NCBI GenBank assembly: GCA_900102115.1
Contig: FNAW01000006.1
Coordinates: 1 to 64,000 of the forward strand
From: Blastococcus fimeti
GTDB taxonomy: Bacteria > Actinomycetota > Actinomycetes > Mycobacteriales > Geodermatophilaceae
Direction: 5' to 3'
Length of the DNA: 64,000 bases
In this document: positions 17,717-26,210 of the stretch, piece by piece
How the letters are laid out: the number at the start of each line of letters is the position of its first letter
Numbering within the stretch: the first letter of the stretch is position 1
Program-made: the position numbers and the translations under genes
The notes under the pieces: model-generated
The model's database searches: none
What the model saw: only the letters and a program-made list of their open reading frames with translations
Told to the model about the DNA's origin: nothing

Positions 17717-20116
17717 ATGGCGATCGCGGACACGACCAGCGGGCTGCTGCCCGGGGGCAGCATCCTGGGGGGCGGCAGCATCCTGGGCACGCGGGTGCTG
17801 CGCACCGAGGATCCGGGCTTCCTGACCACCGGCGCCGTCTACACCGACGACCTGGTCGACGAGCGGCTGGCCGGCGCCCTGCACGTGACCTTCGTGCGCT
17901 CGCCGGCGGCACACGCCCGGATCACCGCGATCGACACCTCGGTCGCTGCGGGCATGCCGGGAGTCGTGGCCGTCCTGACCGCCGACGACCTCGAAGCGCC
18001 GGCCCAGCGACCGGCGATGCCGATGTACCCGAAGCCCATGGTCCAGCCGCTGCTGGCCCGCGACGTCGTCCGGTTCGTCGGCGAGCCGGTCGCGGTGGTG
18101 CTCACCGAGGAGCTGTACCAGGGCGAGGACGCCGCCGAGCTGGTGTCGGTCGACTACGAGCCGCTGCCCGTGGTCGTCGACCCGCGGGAGGCGCTCACCG
18201 GCGAGGTGCTGCTCTACCCCGAGGCGGGCACCAACGTCTGCTTCGCCGGCCCCGCGAAGGCGGCGACGGCCGCGCCCGGGGACGACCTGGCGGCCGCCGA
18301 GGGCGCCACCGACGACGGCGGGGCCGCCACGGCCGACGCCTTCGCCGACTGCGAGGTGGTCGTCACGCAGGAGATCGTGAACCAGCGCGTGGCCGTGGCA
18401 CCCCTGGAGGTGCGCGCCGCCGCCGCGGCGTGGGGCGAGGACGGCCGCCTGACGCTGTGGCTGCCCAACCAGGGCGCCCAGGGCAGCAAGCGGGCGGCGC
18501 GCGGCATGCTGGGCCTGCCCGCCGACCAGGTGCGCGTCATCACCCCCGACGTCGGCGGCGCCTTCGGGGGCAAGTTCGGCGCCGACGTCGAGCACGTCGT
18601 CGTGGCCCTGGCCGCCAAGCACGTCGGCCGGCCCACCACCTGGGTGGAGACCCGCTCCGAGAACATGCTGGCGATGACGCACGGCCGCGGTCAGGTGCAG
18701 ACGGTCACGATCGGCGGCGACCGCGACGGCCGGATCCGCGCCTACCGGCTGCACGTGCTCCAGGACGCCGGCGCCTACCCGAAGATGGGCGCGCTGCTGC
18801 CCTCGCTGACGCTGCTCATGGCGCCGGGCGTCTACGACATCCCCGTGCTGGAGACCTCCTTCCAGAGCGTGGTCACCAACACGACACCGATCGGCGCCTA
18901 CCGCGGTGCGGGCCGGCCGGAGGCGACCGCGGCGATCGAGCGGGCCGTGGATCTCTTCGCGGCCGAGCTCGGGATGGACCCCGCCGACGTCCGGCGGAAG
19001 AACCTGGTCGCCGCGTTCACCGAGCCGTGGATGAGCAAGGGCGGCGCCCTCTATGACTCCGGCGACTACCCGGCCGCCCTGGACACCGTGCTCGAGGCGG
19101 CGGACTACGCCGGGCTCCGCGCGGAGCAGGCGGCCCGGCGCGAGCGCGGCGACGTCCGGCAGCTGGGGCTGGGCCTGTCGGTCTACGTCGAGATCACCGG
19201 CGCCGGCTCCGAGGCCGGCGACCCGAACGAGAACGCCGTGGTCGAGGTGCACCCCGACGGGTCGGCGACCATCCTCACCGGCACCTCGCCGCACGGGCAG
19301 GGGCACGCGACGGCCTGGGCGATGCTCGCCAGCGAGGAGCTCGGCATCCCGGTCGAGCGGATCACCCTCAAGTGGGGCGACACCGATCTGGTCCCCCAGG
19401 GCGGCGGCACCGGGGGCTCGCGCAGCCTCCAGCAGGGCGGCGCGGCCGTGCGCCAGGCCGCGGGCGAGCTGATCGAGCTGGCCCGGCAGCGGGCCGCCGA
19501 GGAGCTGGAGGTCGACCCCGCCGACCTGGTGGTCGACCGGGAGCTCGCCGGTCTCCGGGTGGCCGGCGTCCCCGGCGCGTCGGTCTCGTTCGCCGCGCTG
19601 GCCGAGAAGGAGCGCTTGTTCGTCCGCAGCGTCTTCACCGCACCCGGCGCCACCTATCCCTTCGGCGCGCACGTCGCCGTCGTCGAGGTGGACGTCGAGT
19701 CCGGCAAGGCGCAGCTCGTCCGGCTGATCGCGTTGGACGACGCCGGCGTGATCATCAACCCGCTGCTCGCCGAGGGGCAGCGGCACGGTGGCCTGGCCCA
19801 GGGCGCGGCGCAGGCGCTGCTGGAGGAGGTGCTCTACGACCCCGACGGCAACCCGACGACGTCGACGTTCGCCGACTACCCGATCGTCTCGGCCACCGAG
19901 CTGCCGACCTTCGAGCTGGTGACCAGCGAGACCCCGACCAGCTACAACCCGCTCGGCGCCAAGGGCATCGGCGAGGCCGGCACCATCGGGGCGACCCCGG
20001 CGGTGCAGAACGCGGTCATCGACGCCGTGGCCCACCTCGGCGTGCGTCACATCGACATGCCGACCACGCCGATGCGCGTCTGGCGGGCGGTGCAGGGCGG
20101 CGGCAGCGTGGGCTGA
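17717..20116 (+). CDS. Form II CoxL-type molybdopterin hydroxylase large subunit
   Basis: A 799-residue xanthine-oxidase-family large subunit that would bind the molybdenum-pterin-cytosine cofactor. The active-site loop reads AYRGAGR, the signature of form II CoxL; form I CO dehydrogenases carry AYxCSFR with the CO-binding Cys. The catalytic Glu context GAKGIGEAG near the C-terminus is intact. It is therefore probably an aldehyde, purine or other hydroxylase rather than a proven CO dehydrogenase. The N-terminus carries an exact 6-residue tandem repeat (GGSILG twice), and there is an Ala/Asp-rich insert near residues 180-210. It diverges from its own small and medium subunits. Confidence 0.9.
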   Translation: MAIADTTSGLLPGGSILGGGSILGTRVLRTEDPGFLTTGAVYTDDLVDERLAGALHVTFVRSPAAHARITAIDTSVAAGMPGVVAVLTADDLEAPAQRPAMPMYPKPMVQPLLARDVVRFVGEPVAVVLTEELYQGEDAAELVSVDYEPLPVVVDPREALTGEVLLYPEAGTNVCFAGPAKAATAAPGDDLAAAEGATDDGGAATADAFADCEVVVTQEIVNQRVAVAPLEVRAAAAAWGEDGRLTLWLPNQGAQGSKRAARGMLGLPADQVRVITPDVGGAFGGKFGADVEHVVVALAAKHVGRPTTWVETRSENMLAMTHGRGQVQTVTIGGDRDGRIRAYRLHVLQDAGAYPKMGALLPSLTLLMAPGVYDIPVLETSFQSVVTNTTPIGAYRGAGRPEATAAIERAVDLFAAELGMDPADVRRKNLVAAFTEPWMSKGGALYDSGDYPAALDTVLEAADYAGLRAEQAARRERGDVRQLGLGLSVYVEITGAGSEAGDPNENAVVEVHPDGSATILTGTSPHGQGHATAWAMLASEELGIPVERITLKWGDTDLVPQGGGTGGSRSLQQGGAAVRQAAGELIELARQRAAEELEVDPADLVVDRELAGLRVAGVPGASVSFAALAEKERLFVRSVFTAPGATYPFGAHVAVVEVDVESGKAQLVRLIALDDAGVIINPLLAEGQRHGGLAQGAAQALLEEVLYDPDGNPTTSTFADYPIVSATELPTFELVTSETPTSYNPLGAKGIGEAGTIGATPAVQNAVIDAVAHLGVRHIDMPTTPMRVWRAVQGGGSVG

Positions 20117-20130
20117 CCGCTGCTGCCGGG

Positions 20131-20886
20131 TCAGACCTCCGGGTTGAGCCGGTACAGCGCGGTGTGGTGAACCTCGAAGACAGGCTCGTCCCCGGCGAGG
20201 ACCAGCGCGTCGTAGCGGACCTCGTCGTGCCGGCCCCGCCGCCCGACGGACGTGACGCGCCCGTGCGTCGTGAGCACCACGGGCAGCCGGGCGACGCCGA
20301 GGAAGCGGCAGTCGCTCGCGGTGTGGATCCAGGGCCCCAGGGCCACGTTCTGCATGAGCAACCGGTGGACCGCCTTCATCAGCATCCCCGGGTGCGCCCA
20401 CCCCTCGTCCCGGTACAGCGGCAGGGGTTCACCGATCGCGTCGAGGTACCACTCGTTCCGCTCCACGGTGCACAGCTCCGAGACGCTGCCGAAGGGCCCG
20501 ACGACCGGGTCCGCCACCAACCCGGGCCCGCGCGCCACCTCCGGGAAGCCGGCGAGGTCGGCAGGCTCGGCCGTCCGGTCGGCCGAGCCCACGCAGCGCA
20601 CCTCGCCGTCGGGGCCGGTGGCGGTGAGCCGGCCGTCGGCCAGCTCGACGAGCAGCTCCTCGCCGTCGTACACCGGCCGGCGGAAGCGCACGTCCACCCG
20701 CCCCTCGGACAGCCACTCCTCGCCCCAGCCGGCCACCAGCGGCGTCGTGATGCGGGCGAAGAGCTCCACCCCGGGCACCAGCGCGCCGGAGAAGCCGAGC
20801 TGCCGGGCGACGCCGTCCTCGTGGATCTTGTTCGCGGCCTCCTCGACCACGGAGGCGACGAACCGGTGCGGCGTGGGGGCGTCCAT
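20131..20886 (-). CDS. Hotdog-fold (MaoC/thioesterase-like) protein
   Basis: A 251-residue protein with the look of a double-hotdog acyl-CoA dehydratase or thioesterase: an early [11 protein letters not shown] stretch resembling the MaoC helix region and a second sheet-rich half with [13 protein letters not shown]. No catalytic Asp-His pair can be fixed with certainty. Its ATG overlaps the serA stop by one base (TGATG), so it is coupled to serA. That pairing gives no obvious pathway and may be a simple operon of convenience. Confidence 0.6.
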   Translation of the reverse strand: MDAPTPHRFVASVVEEAANKIHEDGVARQLGFSGALVPGVELFARITTPLVAGWGEEWLSEGRVDVRFRRPVYDGEELLVELADGRLTATGPDGEVRCVGSADRTAEPADLAGFPEVARGPGLVADPVVGPFGSVSELCTVERNEWYLDAIGEPLPLYRDEGWAHPGMLMKAVHRLLMQNVALGPWIHTASDCRFLGVARLPVVLTTHGRVTSVGRRGRHDEVRYDALVLAGDEPVFEVHHTALYRLNPEV

Positions 20887-22097
20887 CAGCCGGCGCGCAG
20901 CGGACCGTGGGTCGTCAGCCGGACGCTCTCGGGGAGTGCCCGCAGCGCCGCGAGCAGGCCGGGCGGGAGCTCCGCGCTCACGTCGGTCACCACATAGCCG
21001 AGCTCTCCCCGGGTGGCCAGCACCTGACCGTCGACGTTGAGGCCGTGCTCCCCCACCAGGGCGTCGACCCGGGCCAGGACGCCGGGAACGTTCCGGTGCA
21101 GCAGCCCGAACCGTTCCACCGACCGCCCGTGCAGCGCGACCGTCGGCAGGTTGACGCTCAGCGTCGTCGTCCCCGAGGCGAGGTAGTCGACCAGCTTGCC
21201 GGCGACGAAGCGGCCGATGTCGTGCTGGGCCTCCTGGGTCGAGCCGCCGACGTGCGGGGTGAGGATGACGTTGGGCAGGCCCCGGAGCACGGAGTCGAAG
21301 GCGTCGCCCTGCTCGGCGGGCTCCTCGGGGAAGACGTCGACGGCGGCGCCGGCGATGTGGCCGCTGAGGATGTGCTCGCGCAGCGCCTCGTGGTCGACGA
21401 CGAAGCCGCGGGACAGGTTGAGGAACAGGCTGCGCGGGCGCATGCGGGCGAACTGCTCGGCGCCGAACAGCCCGGCGTTGCCGCCCCGGCCGTCGACGTG
21501 CAGCGTCACCGCCTCGGCCCGCTCGAGCAGCTCGTCGAGGCTGCCGCAGGCCTCCGCGTTGCCGAGCGCGAGCTTGTCCTCGAGGTCGAAGTAGACGACC
21601 CGCATGCCCAGGGCCTCGGCCAGGACAGACAGCTGGCTGCCGATGTTGCCGTAGCCCACGATGCCGAGGGTCCGGCCGCGGATCTCGTGGCTGCCGGACG
21701 CCGACTTGTCCCAGGTCCCGGCGTGCAGGGCCTTGTCCCGGTCGAGCAGCCGCCGGGCCAGGCTGATGATCTCCGCGATCGCGAGCTCGACCACGCTCCG
21801 CGTGTTCGAGTACGGCGCGTTGAAGACAGCGACCCCGGAGGCCGCGGCGGCCGCGAGGTCGATCTGATTGGTGCCGATGCAGAAGGCGCCGACCCCGACC
21901 AGCTCGGGACACTTCCGGAAGACCTCGGCGGTCACCTGCGTCTTGGACCGGATGCCGAGCAGGGCGACGCCGTCGAGCGCGGCGACCAGCTCGGCCGGGT
22001 CCAGCGCGCCGCGGCGCGACTCCACCTCGTACCCGGCAGCGGTCAGCAGCTCGACGGCGACCGGGTCGATGTTCTCCAGCAGCAGGGCTCTCGGCAT
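20886..22097 (-). CDS. serA: D-3-phosphoglycerate dehydrogenase, short ACT type
   Basis: A 403-residue enzyme of the E. coli SerA type: an N-terminal substrate domain (FCIGTNQIDL), a Rossmann motif GYGNIGSQ near residue 151, a catalytic Arg and Glu, and a catalytic His in TPHVGGST. A C-terminal ACT domain of about 75 residues (NVPGVLARVDALVGEHG) gives serine feedback. Many actinobacterial SerA proteins are longer, with an extra intervening domain; this is the compact form, so it may be a second copy. It catalyses the first step of serine synthesis. The ATG is leaderless by the TAGGTT box. Confidence 0.9.
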   Translation of the reverse strand: MPRALLLENIDPVAVELLTAAGYEVESRRGALDPAELVAALDGVALLGIRSKTQVTAEVFRKCPELVGVGAFCIGTNQIDLAAAAASGVAVFNAPYSNTRSVVELAIAEIISLARRLLDRDKALHAGTWDKSASGSHEIRGRTLGIVGYGNIGSQLSVLAEALGMRVVYFDLEDKLALGNAEACGSLDELLERAEAVTLHVDGRGGNAGLFGAEQFARMRPRSLFLNLSRGFVVDHEALREHILSGHIAGAAVDVFPEEPAEQGDAFDSVLRGLPNVILTPHVGGSTQEAQHDIGRFVAGKLVDYLASGTTTLSVNLPTVALHGRSVERFGLLHRNVPGVLARVDALVGEHGLNVDGQVLATRGELGYVVTDVSAELPPGLLAALRALPESVRLTTHGPLRAG

Positions 22098-22104
22098 GGT
22101 CTGG

Positions 22105-22110
22105 AACCTA
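22105..22110 (-). promoter_or_regulatory. Leaderless -10 box of serA
   Basis: TAGGTT on the minus strand, 7 nt before the ATG at 22097. It lies only 11 nt beyond the stop of the upstream synthetase, so serA has its own promoter despite the tight spacing. Confidence 0.5.
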
Positions 22111-22120
22111 GTCGCGGGCG

Positions 22121-23785
22121 TCAGGCGAAGCGGTGCGCGGCGGCCGACTGCAGGCCCAGCTCCTCCACCGACACCTGCCGCATCTCCACCTTGCGGATCT
22201 TGCCGGTGACGGTCATGGGGAACTCGTCGACGACCTTGACGTACCGCGGCACCTTGTAGTGCGCCAGCTTGCCGGTGCAGAAGGCCCGCAGCCCCTCGGC
22301 GGTGAGCGGCTCGGCGCCCTCGCGCAGCCGCACCCAGGCCATGAGCTCCTCGCCGTAGCGCTCGTCGGGCACGCCGATCACCTGGGCGTCCACGACGTCC
22401 GGGTGGGTGTACAGGAACTCCTCGATCTCCCGCGGGTACACGTTCTCCCCGCCGCGGATGACCATGTCCTTGATCCGGCCGACGATGTTCAGGTAGCCGG
22501 CGTCGTCCATGACGGCCAGGTCGCCGGTGTGCATCCAGCGGGCGGCGTCGATGACCTCGGTGGTCTTCTCCGGCTCGTCCCAGTAGCCGAGCATCACCGA
22601 GTAGCCGCGGGTGCAGAGCTCGCCCGGCTCCCCGCGCGGCAGGGTCAGCCCCGTCGCGGGGTCGACCACCTTCACCTCGAGGTGCGGGTGCACCCGCCCC
22701 ACCGTCGCGGTGCGGCGGTCCAGGTCGTCGTCCGCGCCGGTCTGGGTGGACACCGGTGAGGTCTCCGTCATGCCGTAGCAGATGGTCACCTCGGTCATCC
22801 CCATCTCGCTGACCACCCGCTTCATCACCTCGACCGGGCACGGCGAGCCGGCCATGATCCCGGTGCGGAGGCTGGAGAGGTCGTAGTCGGCGAAGTCCGG
22901 CAGCCCCAGCTCGGCGATGAACATGGTGGGGACGCCGTACAGCGACGTGCAGCGCTCCTGCTGCACCGCGGCGAGCGTCAGGGCCGGGTCGAACGCGGGC
23001 GCGGGGATCACCATCGTCGCGCCGTGCGACGTCGCCCCCAGGTTGCCCATCCCCATGCCGAAGCAGTGGTAGTACGGCACCGGGATGCAGATCCGGTCGG
23101 CCTCGGTGTACCCGCACCCCTCCCCCACGAAGAAGCCGTTGTTGAGCAGGTTGTGGTGGGTGAGCGTCGCGCCCTTCGGGAAGCCGGTCGTGCCCGAGGT
23201 GTACTGGATGTTGATCGGGTCGTCGGCCGAGAGCGGGGACCCCCGCTCCGCCAGCAGCCCGCGGTCGGCGGCGCGGCCGGTCTCCAGCAGCCGCTCCCAC
23301 TCGGGATCGCCGAGGAACAGCACCTCGCGCAGGTCGGGGCACTCGTCGCGCACCTCGGCCACCATCGCGCGGTAGTCGCTGGTCTTGAACTCCGGCGCGG
23401 CGACGAGGACCGAGACGCCGGCCTGCCGCAGCACGTAGGACAGCTCGTGCGTCCGGTAGGCCGGGTTGATCGTCACCAGGATCGCGCCGAGCTTCGCCGT
23501 CCCGTACTGGACGAAGACCCACTCGGCGCAGTTCGGCGCCCAGATGCCGACCCGGTCCCCCTTCCGAACGCCGAGCGCGTCCAGCCCCAGCGCGCAGGCG
23601 TCGACGTCCGCGACCAGCTGCGGATAGGTCCAGCGGCGGCCGGTGGCGCACTCCACCAGCGCCTCGTGCTCCCCCACGCGTGCCGCCGTGCGGTCCAGGT
23701 CGGCGCCGATCGTGTCGCCCAGCAGCGGCACCGTGGAGGTTCCGCTGCTGTAGGACGGGATCGCGGGCGGGCTCGGCTGGGACAC
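22121..23785 (-). CDS. AMP-binding acyl-CoA synthetase
   Basis: This 554-residue adenylate-forming ligase has the P-loop [10 protein letters not shown] near residue 193, the A5 motif YGMTETSP, A7 [10 protein letters not shown]8 [16 protein letters not shown] and the A10 Lys in TVTGKIRK. It activates a fatty or related carboxylic acid to its CoA thioester. The length and motif variants fit the FadD/AcsF medium- to long-chain group. The GTG at 23785 has a GGAGGT ribosome site at ideal spacing. It lies upstream of serA on the same strand, and divergently from the MMPL exporter. Confidence 0.9.
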   Translation of the reverse strand: MSQPSPPAIPSYSSGTSTVPLLGDTIGADLDRTAARVGEHEALVECATGRRWTYPQLVADVDACALGLDALGVRKGDRVGIWAPNCAEWVFVQYGTAKLGAILVTINPAYRTHELSYVLRQAGVSVLVAAPEFKTSDYRAMVAEVRDECPDLREVLFLGDPEWERLLETGRAADRGLLAERGSPLSADDPINIQYTSGTTGFPKGATLTHHNLLNNGFFVGEGCGYTEADRICIPVPYYHCFGMGMGNLGATSHGATMVIPAPAFDPALTLAAVQQERCTSLYGVPTMFIAELGLPDFADYDLSSLRTGIMAGSPCPVEVMKRVVSEMGMTEVTICYGMTETSPVSTQTGADDDLDRRTATVGRVHPHLEVKVVDPATGLTLPRGEPGELCTRGYSVMLGYWDEPEKTTEVIDAARWMHTGDLAVMDDAGYLNIVGRIKDMVIRGGENVYPREIEEFLYTHPDVVDAQVIGVPDERYGEELMAWVRLREGAEPLTAEGLRAFCTGKLAHYKVPRYVKVVDEFPMTVTGKIRKVEMRQVSVEELGLQSAAAHRFA

Positions 23786-23948
23786 GCTCTACCTCCGGTG
23801 CGGCTGGGTTCTGCGCGAGGCGGCCCGATCCGGGTCGACGCATTGTGCGGCGGCGGGGACCGCGCCGTCCAGGGCGGTCGCGGATCCCAGCGCGGTCCAA
23901 GTCGCCTTCAGTCGGCCGCAAGCGCCGCCCGCCACCCTCCTCGCGACC

Positions 23949-23970
23949 GGGCGCAGATCGACCTGCGCCC
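23949..23970 (+). promoter_or_regulatory. Inverted repeat upstream of the MMPL gene
   Basis: GGGCGCAG and CTGCGCCC (8-bp arms, 6-nt loop) end about 10 nt before the GGAG ribosome site of the exporter at 23992. It could be an operator or a 5' leader hairpin that limits translation. Confidence 0.35.
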
Positions 23971-23991
23971 GCCCGGACGAGGAGACCTCGC

Positions 23992-26163
23992 ATGACCCGC
24001 ATGCTGTACCGCCTGGGAGCCGCCTGCGCGGCGCACCCGTGGCGCGTCCTGACGACCTGGCTGGTGGTGGCGGCCGCCGCCGTCGGCCTGTCCCTGACGG
24101 CGGGCGGGACGCCGCGGGACGACTGGAACGTGCCCGGCCTGGAGGCGCAGGTGGGCACGGACCTGCTCCGCGCCGAGTTCCCGGAGGCGGCCGGCGCGGT
24201 GGACCGCGTCGTCGTGCACGACCCCGACAGCGACGCGCTGCCTGCGGACGCCGTCGCCGCGCTGACCGACCGGCTGGCCGACCTCCCTCACGTGATCGCC
24301 GTGCAGGAGCCGCGCGTCTCCGACGACCGCGCGACGGCGCTGATCGAGCTGCGCTACGACGTGCCGGTCACCGACCTGGACATCTTCGGCGACCTCGCCC
24401 CGCTGGAGGACGCCGCGCAGCCGACGGTCGACGCCGGGCTGCAGGTCGCCTTCGGTGGCGAGGTGCCCGACAGCGCCGGGCTGGCGGCCGGCGGTACCGG
24501 CGAGCTGGTCGGCGTCCTGGTGGCCCTGACGCTGCTGGTGCTCACCTTCGGGTCCGTGGTGGCCGCCGGGCTGCCCATCCTGGTCGCCCTGCTCGGCCTG
24601 GCCGTCGGCTCCTCGGGCGTGCTGCTCCTGGCGGCGGTGATGGACGTCAGCACCACGGCGCCGACGGTCGCCACGATGGTCGCCCTCGGCGTCGGCATCG
24701 ACTACGCCCTGCTGATGGTCACCCGGCACGTCGAGGGCCTGCGCGCCGGCCTCGGCGTGCGGGACGCGGCGGCCACCGCGACGGCGACCGCCGGCCGCTC
24801 GGTCGTGTTCGCCGGTGCCACCGTCCTGGTCTCGCTGATGGGCCTGGGCCTGGCGGGCCTGGCGACCTACGCCAGCTTCGGGACGGCGACGGCGATCGGC
24901 GTGGTCAGCGTGATGGCCGGCGCCCTGACCCTCGTGCCGGCCGGCCTGGCGCTCGCCGGTCCGCGGGTGCTGCCCCGCCGGGTCCGCTCCGGGACGGCCC
25001 TTCCCCCCGCCCGGCGGCCACTGGCCGCCCGGTGGGCCGGACGCATCGGAGCCCGCCCGCTGCCGTGGGCGCTGGGCGCCCTCCTGCTGCTCCTCACCCT
25101 GGCGCTGCCGGTCCTCGACCTGCGGATCTGGCCGGCCGACGTGAGCGCCCAGCCGGAGCAGTCGACCACCCGGCAGGCCTACGACCTCGTCGAGGACGCG
25201 TTCGGTCCCGGCGCCAACGGGCCGTTCCTCGTCGCGGTCGACCTCGACGCCGTGCCGGCGTCGGACCTCGGGCAGCTGCGGGCCGACCTGGCGGCGACGC
25301 CGGGCGTGGCCTCCGTCGCCGACCCGGTCGTCGCCCCCGGCGGCGGGGCGGCGGTCCTCGTGCTGGAGCCGACGACGGGGCCGGCCGACGAGCGCACCAC
25401 CGCGCTGCTGGACCGGCTGCGGGCCGACGTCCTGCCCGACGGGGCGGCGGTCACCGGCCAGACGCCGGTGTTCGCCGACATCAACGACCTGCTCGGCCAG
25501 CGGCTCTGGCTGGTCATCGGGTTCGTCGTCGGCGTCTCGGTGCTGCTGCTGACCCTGGCGTTCCGGGCGCCGATCGTGGCGCTGAAGGCGGCGGTCATGA
25601 ACCTGCTGAGCATCGGCGCCGCCTACGGCGTGGTCGTGGCGATCTTCTCCTGGGGCTGGGGCCGGCAGCTGTTCGGCCTGGACACCGACGTCCCGATCTC
25701 CAGCTGGCTGCCCATCCTGATGTTCGCCGTCGCCTTCGGGCTGTCGATGGACTACGAGGTGTTCCTGCTGGGGCGGATCCGCGAGGAGTGGCGGCGCAGC
25801 GGCGACTCCCGGTCCGCCGTCGTGGCGGGGCTCGCCTCGACCGGCCGGCTCATCTCGGCCGCCGCGGCGATCATGGTCGCCGTCTTCCTCGGCTTCGCGA
25901 GCGAGGGCGACCTGATCCTCAAGCAGGTGGGCGCAGGCCTGGCCATCGCGATCCTGATCGACGCCACCGTCGTCCGGCTGGTGCTCGTCCCGGCGACCAT
26001 GGCGCTGCTCGGGCACTGGAACTGGTGGCTGCCGCGCTGGCTGGACCGGCTGCTCCCCCACCTGGACCTGGAGCCGCCGGCACCCGAGCCGGTCCCCGCC
26101 CCGGACGCCGCCCCGGACGACGAGCCGCCGTCGCGGGTGCCGGACTGGGCCGGCGCCCGCTGA
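23992..26163 (+). CDS. MMPL-family RND-type exporter
   Basis: A 723-residue membrane transporter with the MMPL plan: TM1 near residues 18-37, a large extracytoplasmic loop, a five-helix block with GVGIDYALLMVTRH, a second large loop, then a second block with FGLSMDYEVFLLGRI. Asp-Tyr pairs in both blocks are the proton-relay residues of this family. It probably exports lipids or hydrophobic drugs. The start at 23992 has a GGAG ribosome site, and the sequence upstream reads as noise. The C-terminal tail is Pro-rich and acidic, about 45 residues. It diverges from an acyl-CoA synthetase, which would fit lipid export. Confidence 0.85.
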   Translation: MTRMLYRLGAACAAHPWRVLTTWLVVAAAAVGLSLTAGGTPRDDWNVPGLEAQVGTDLLRAEFPEAAGAVDRVVVHDPDSDALPADAVAALTDRLADLPHVIAVQEPRVSDDRATALIELRYDVPVTDLDIFGDLAPLEDAAQPTVDAGLQVAFGGEVPDSAGLAAGGTGELVGVLVALTLLVLTFGSVVAAGLPILVALLGLAVGSSGVLLLAAVMDVSTTAPTVATMVALGVGIDYALLMVTRHVEGLRAGLGVRDAAATATATAGRSVVFAGATVLVSLMGLGLAGLATYASFGTATAIGVVSVMAGALTLVPAGLALAGPRVLPRRVRSGTALPPARRPLAARWAGRIGARPLPWALGALLLLLTLALPVLDLRIWPADVSAQPEQSTTRQAYDLVEDAFGPGANGPFLVAVDLDAVPASDLGQLRADLAATPGVASVADPVVAPGGGAAVLVLEPTTGPADERTTALLDRLRADVLPDGAAVTGQTPVFADINDLLGQRLWLVIGFVVGVSVLLLTLAFRAPIVALKAAVMNLLSIGAAYGVVVAIFSWGWGRQLFGLDTDVPISSWLPILMFAVAFGLSMDYEVFLLGRIREEWRRSGDSRSAVVAGLASTGRLISAAAAIMVAVFLGFASEGDLILKQVGAGLAIAILIDATVVRLVLVPATMALLGHWNWWLPRWLDRLLPHLDLEPPAPEPVPAPDAAPDDEPPSRVPDWAGAR

Positions 26164-26170
26164 CGCCGGA

Positions 26171-26205
26171 GGGACGCCGCGTGCCGGATCGGCGCGCGGC
26201 GTCCC
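26171..26205. terminator. Bidirectional terminator
   Basis: A long hairpin with an 11-bp perfect outer stem (26171-26181 with 26195-26205), continued inwards by five more pairs including one G-U, closing on a GAT loop. It separates the convergent MMPL and monooxygenase genes. Confidence 0.8.
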
Positions 26206-26210
26206 CGCCG

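Noticed and set aside
16256..20116. Naming the CoxSML genes as an aerobic CO dehydrogenase
   Set aside because: The large subunit has the form II AYRGAGR loop, not the AYxCSFR loop of proven CO oxidisers.
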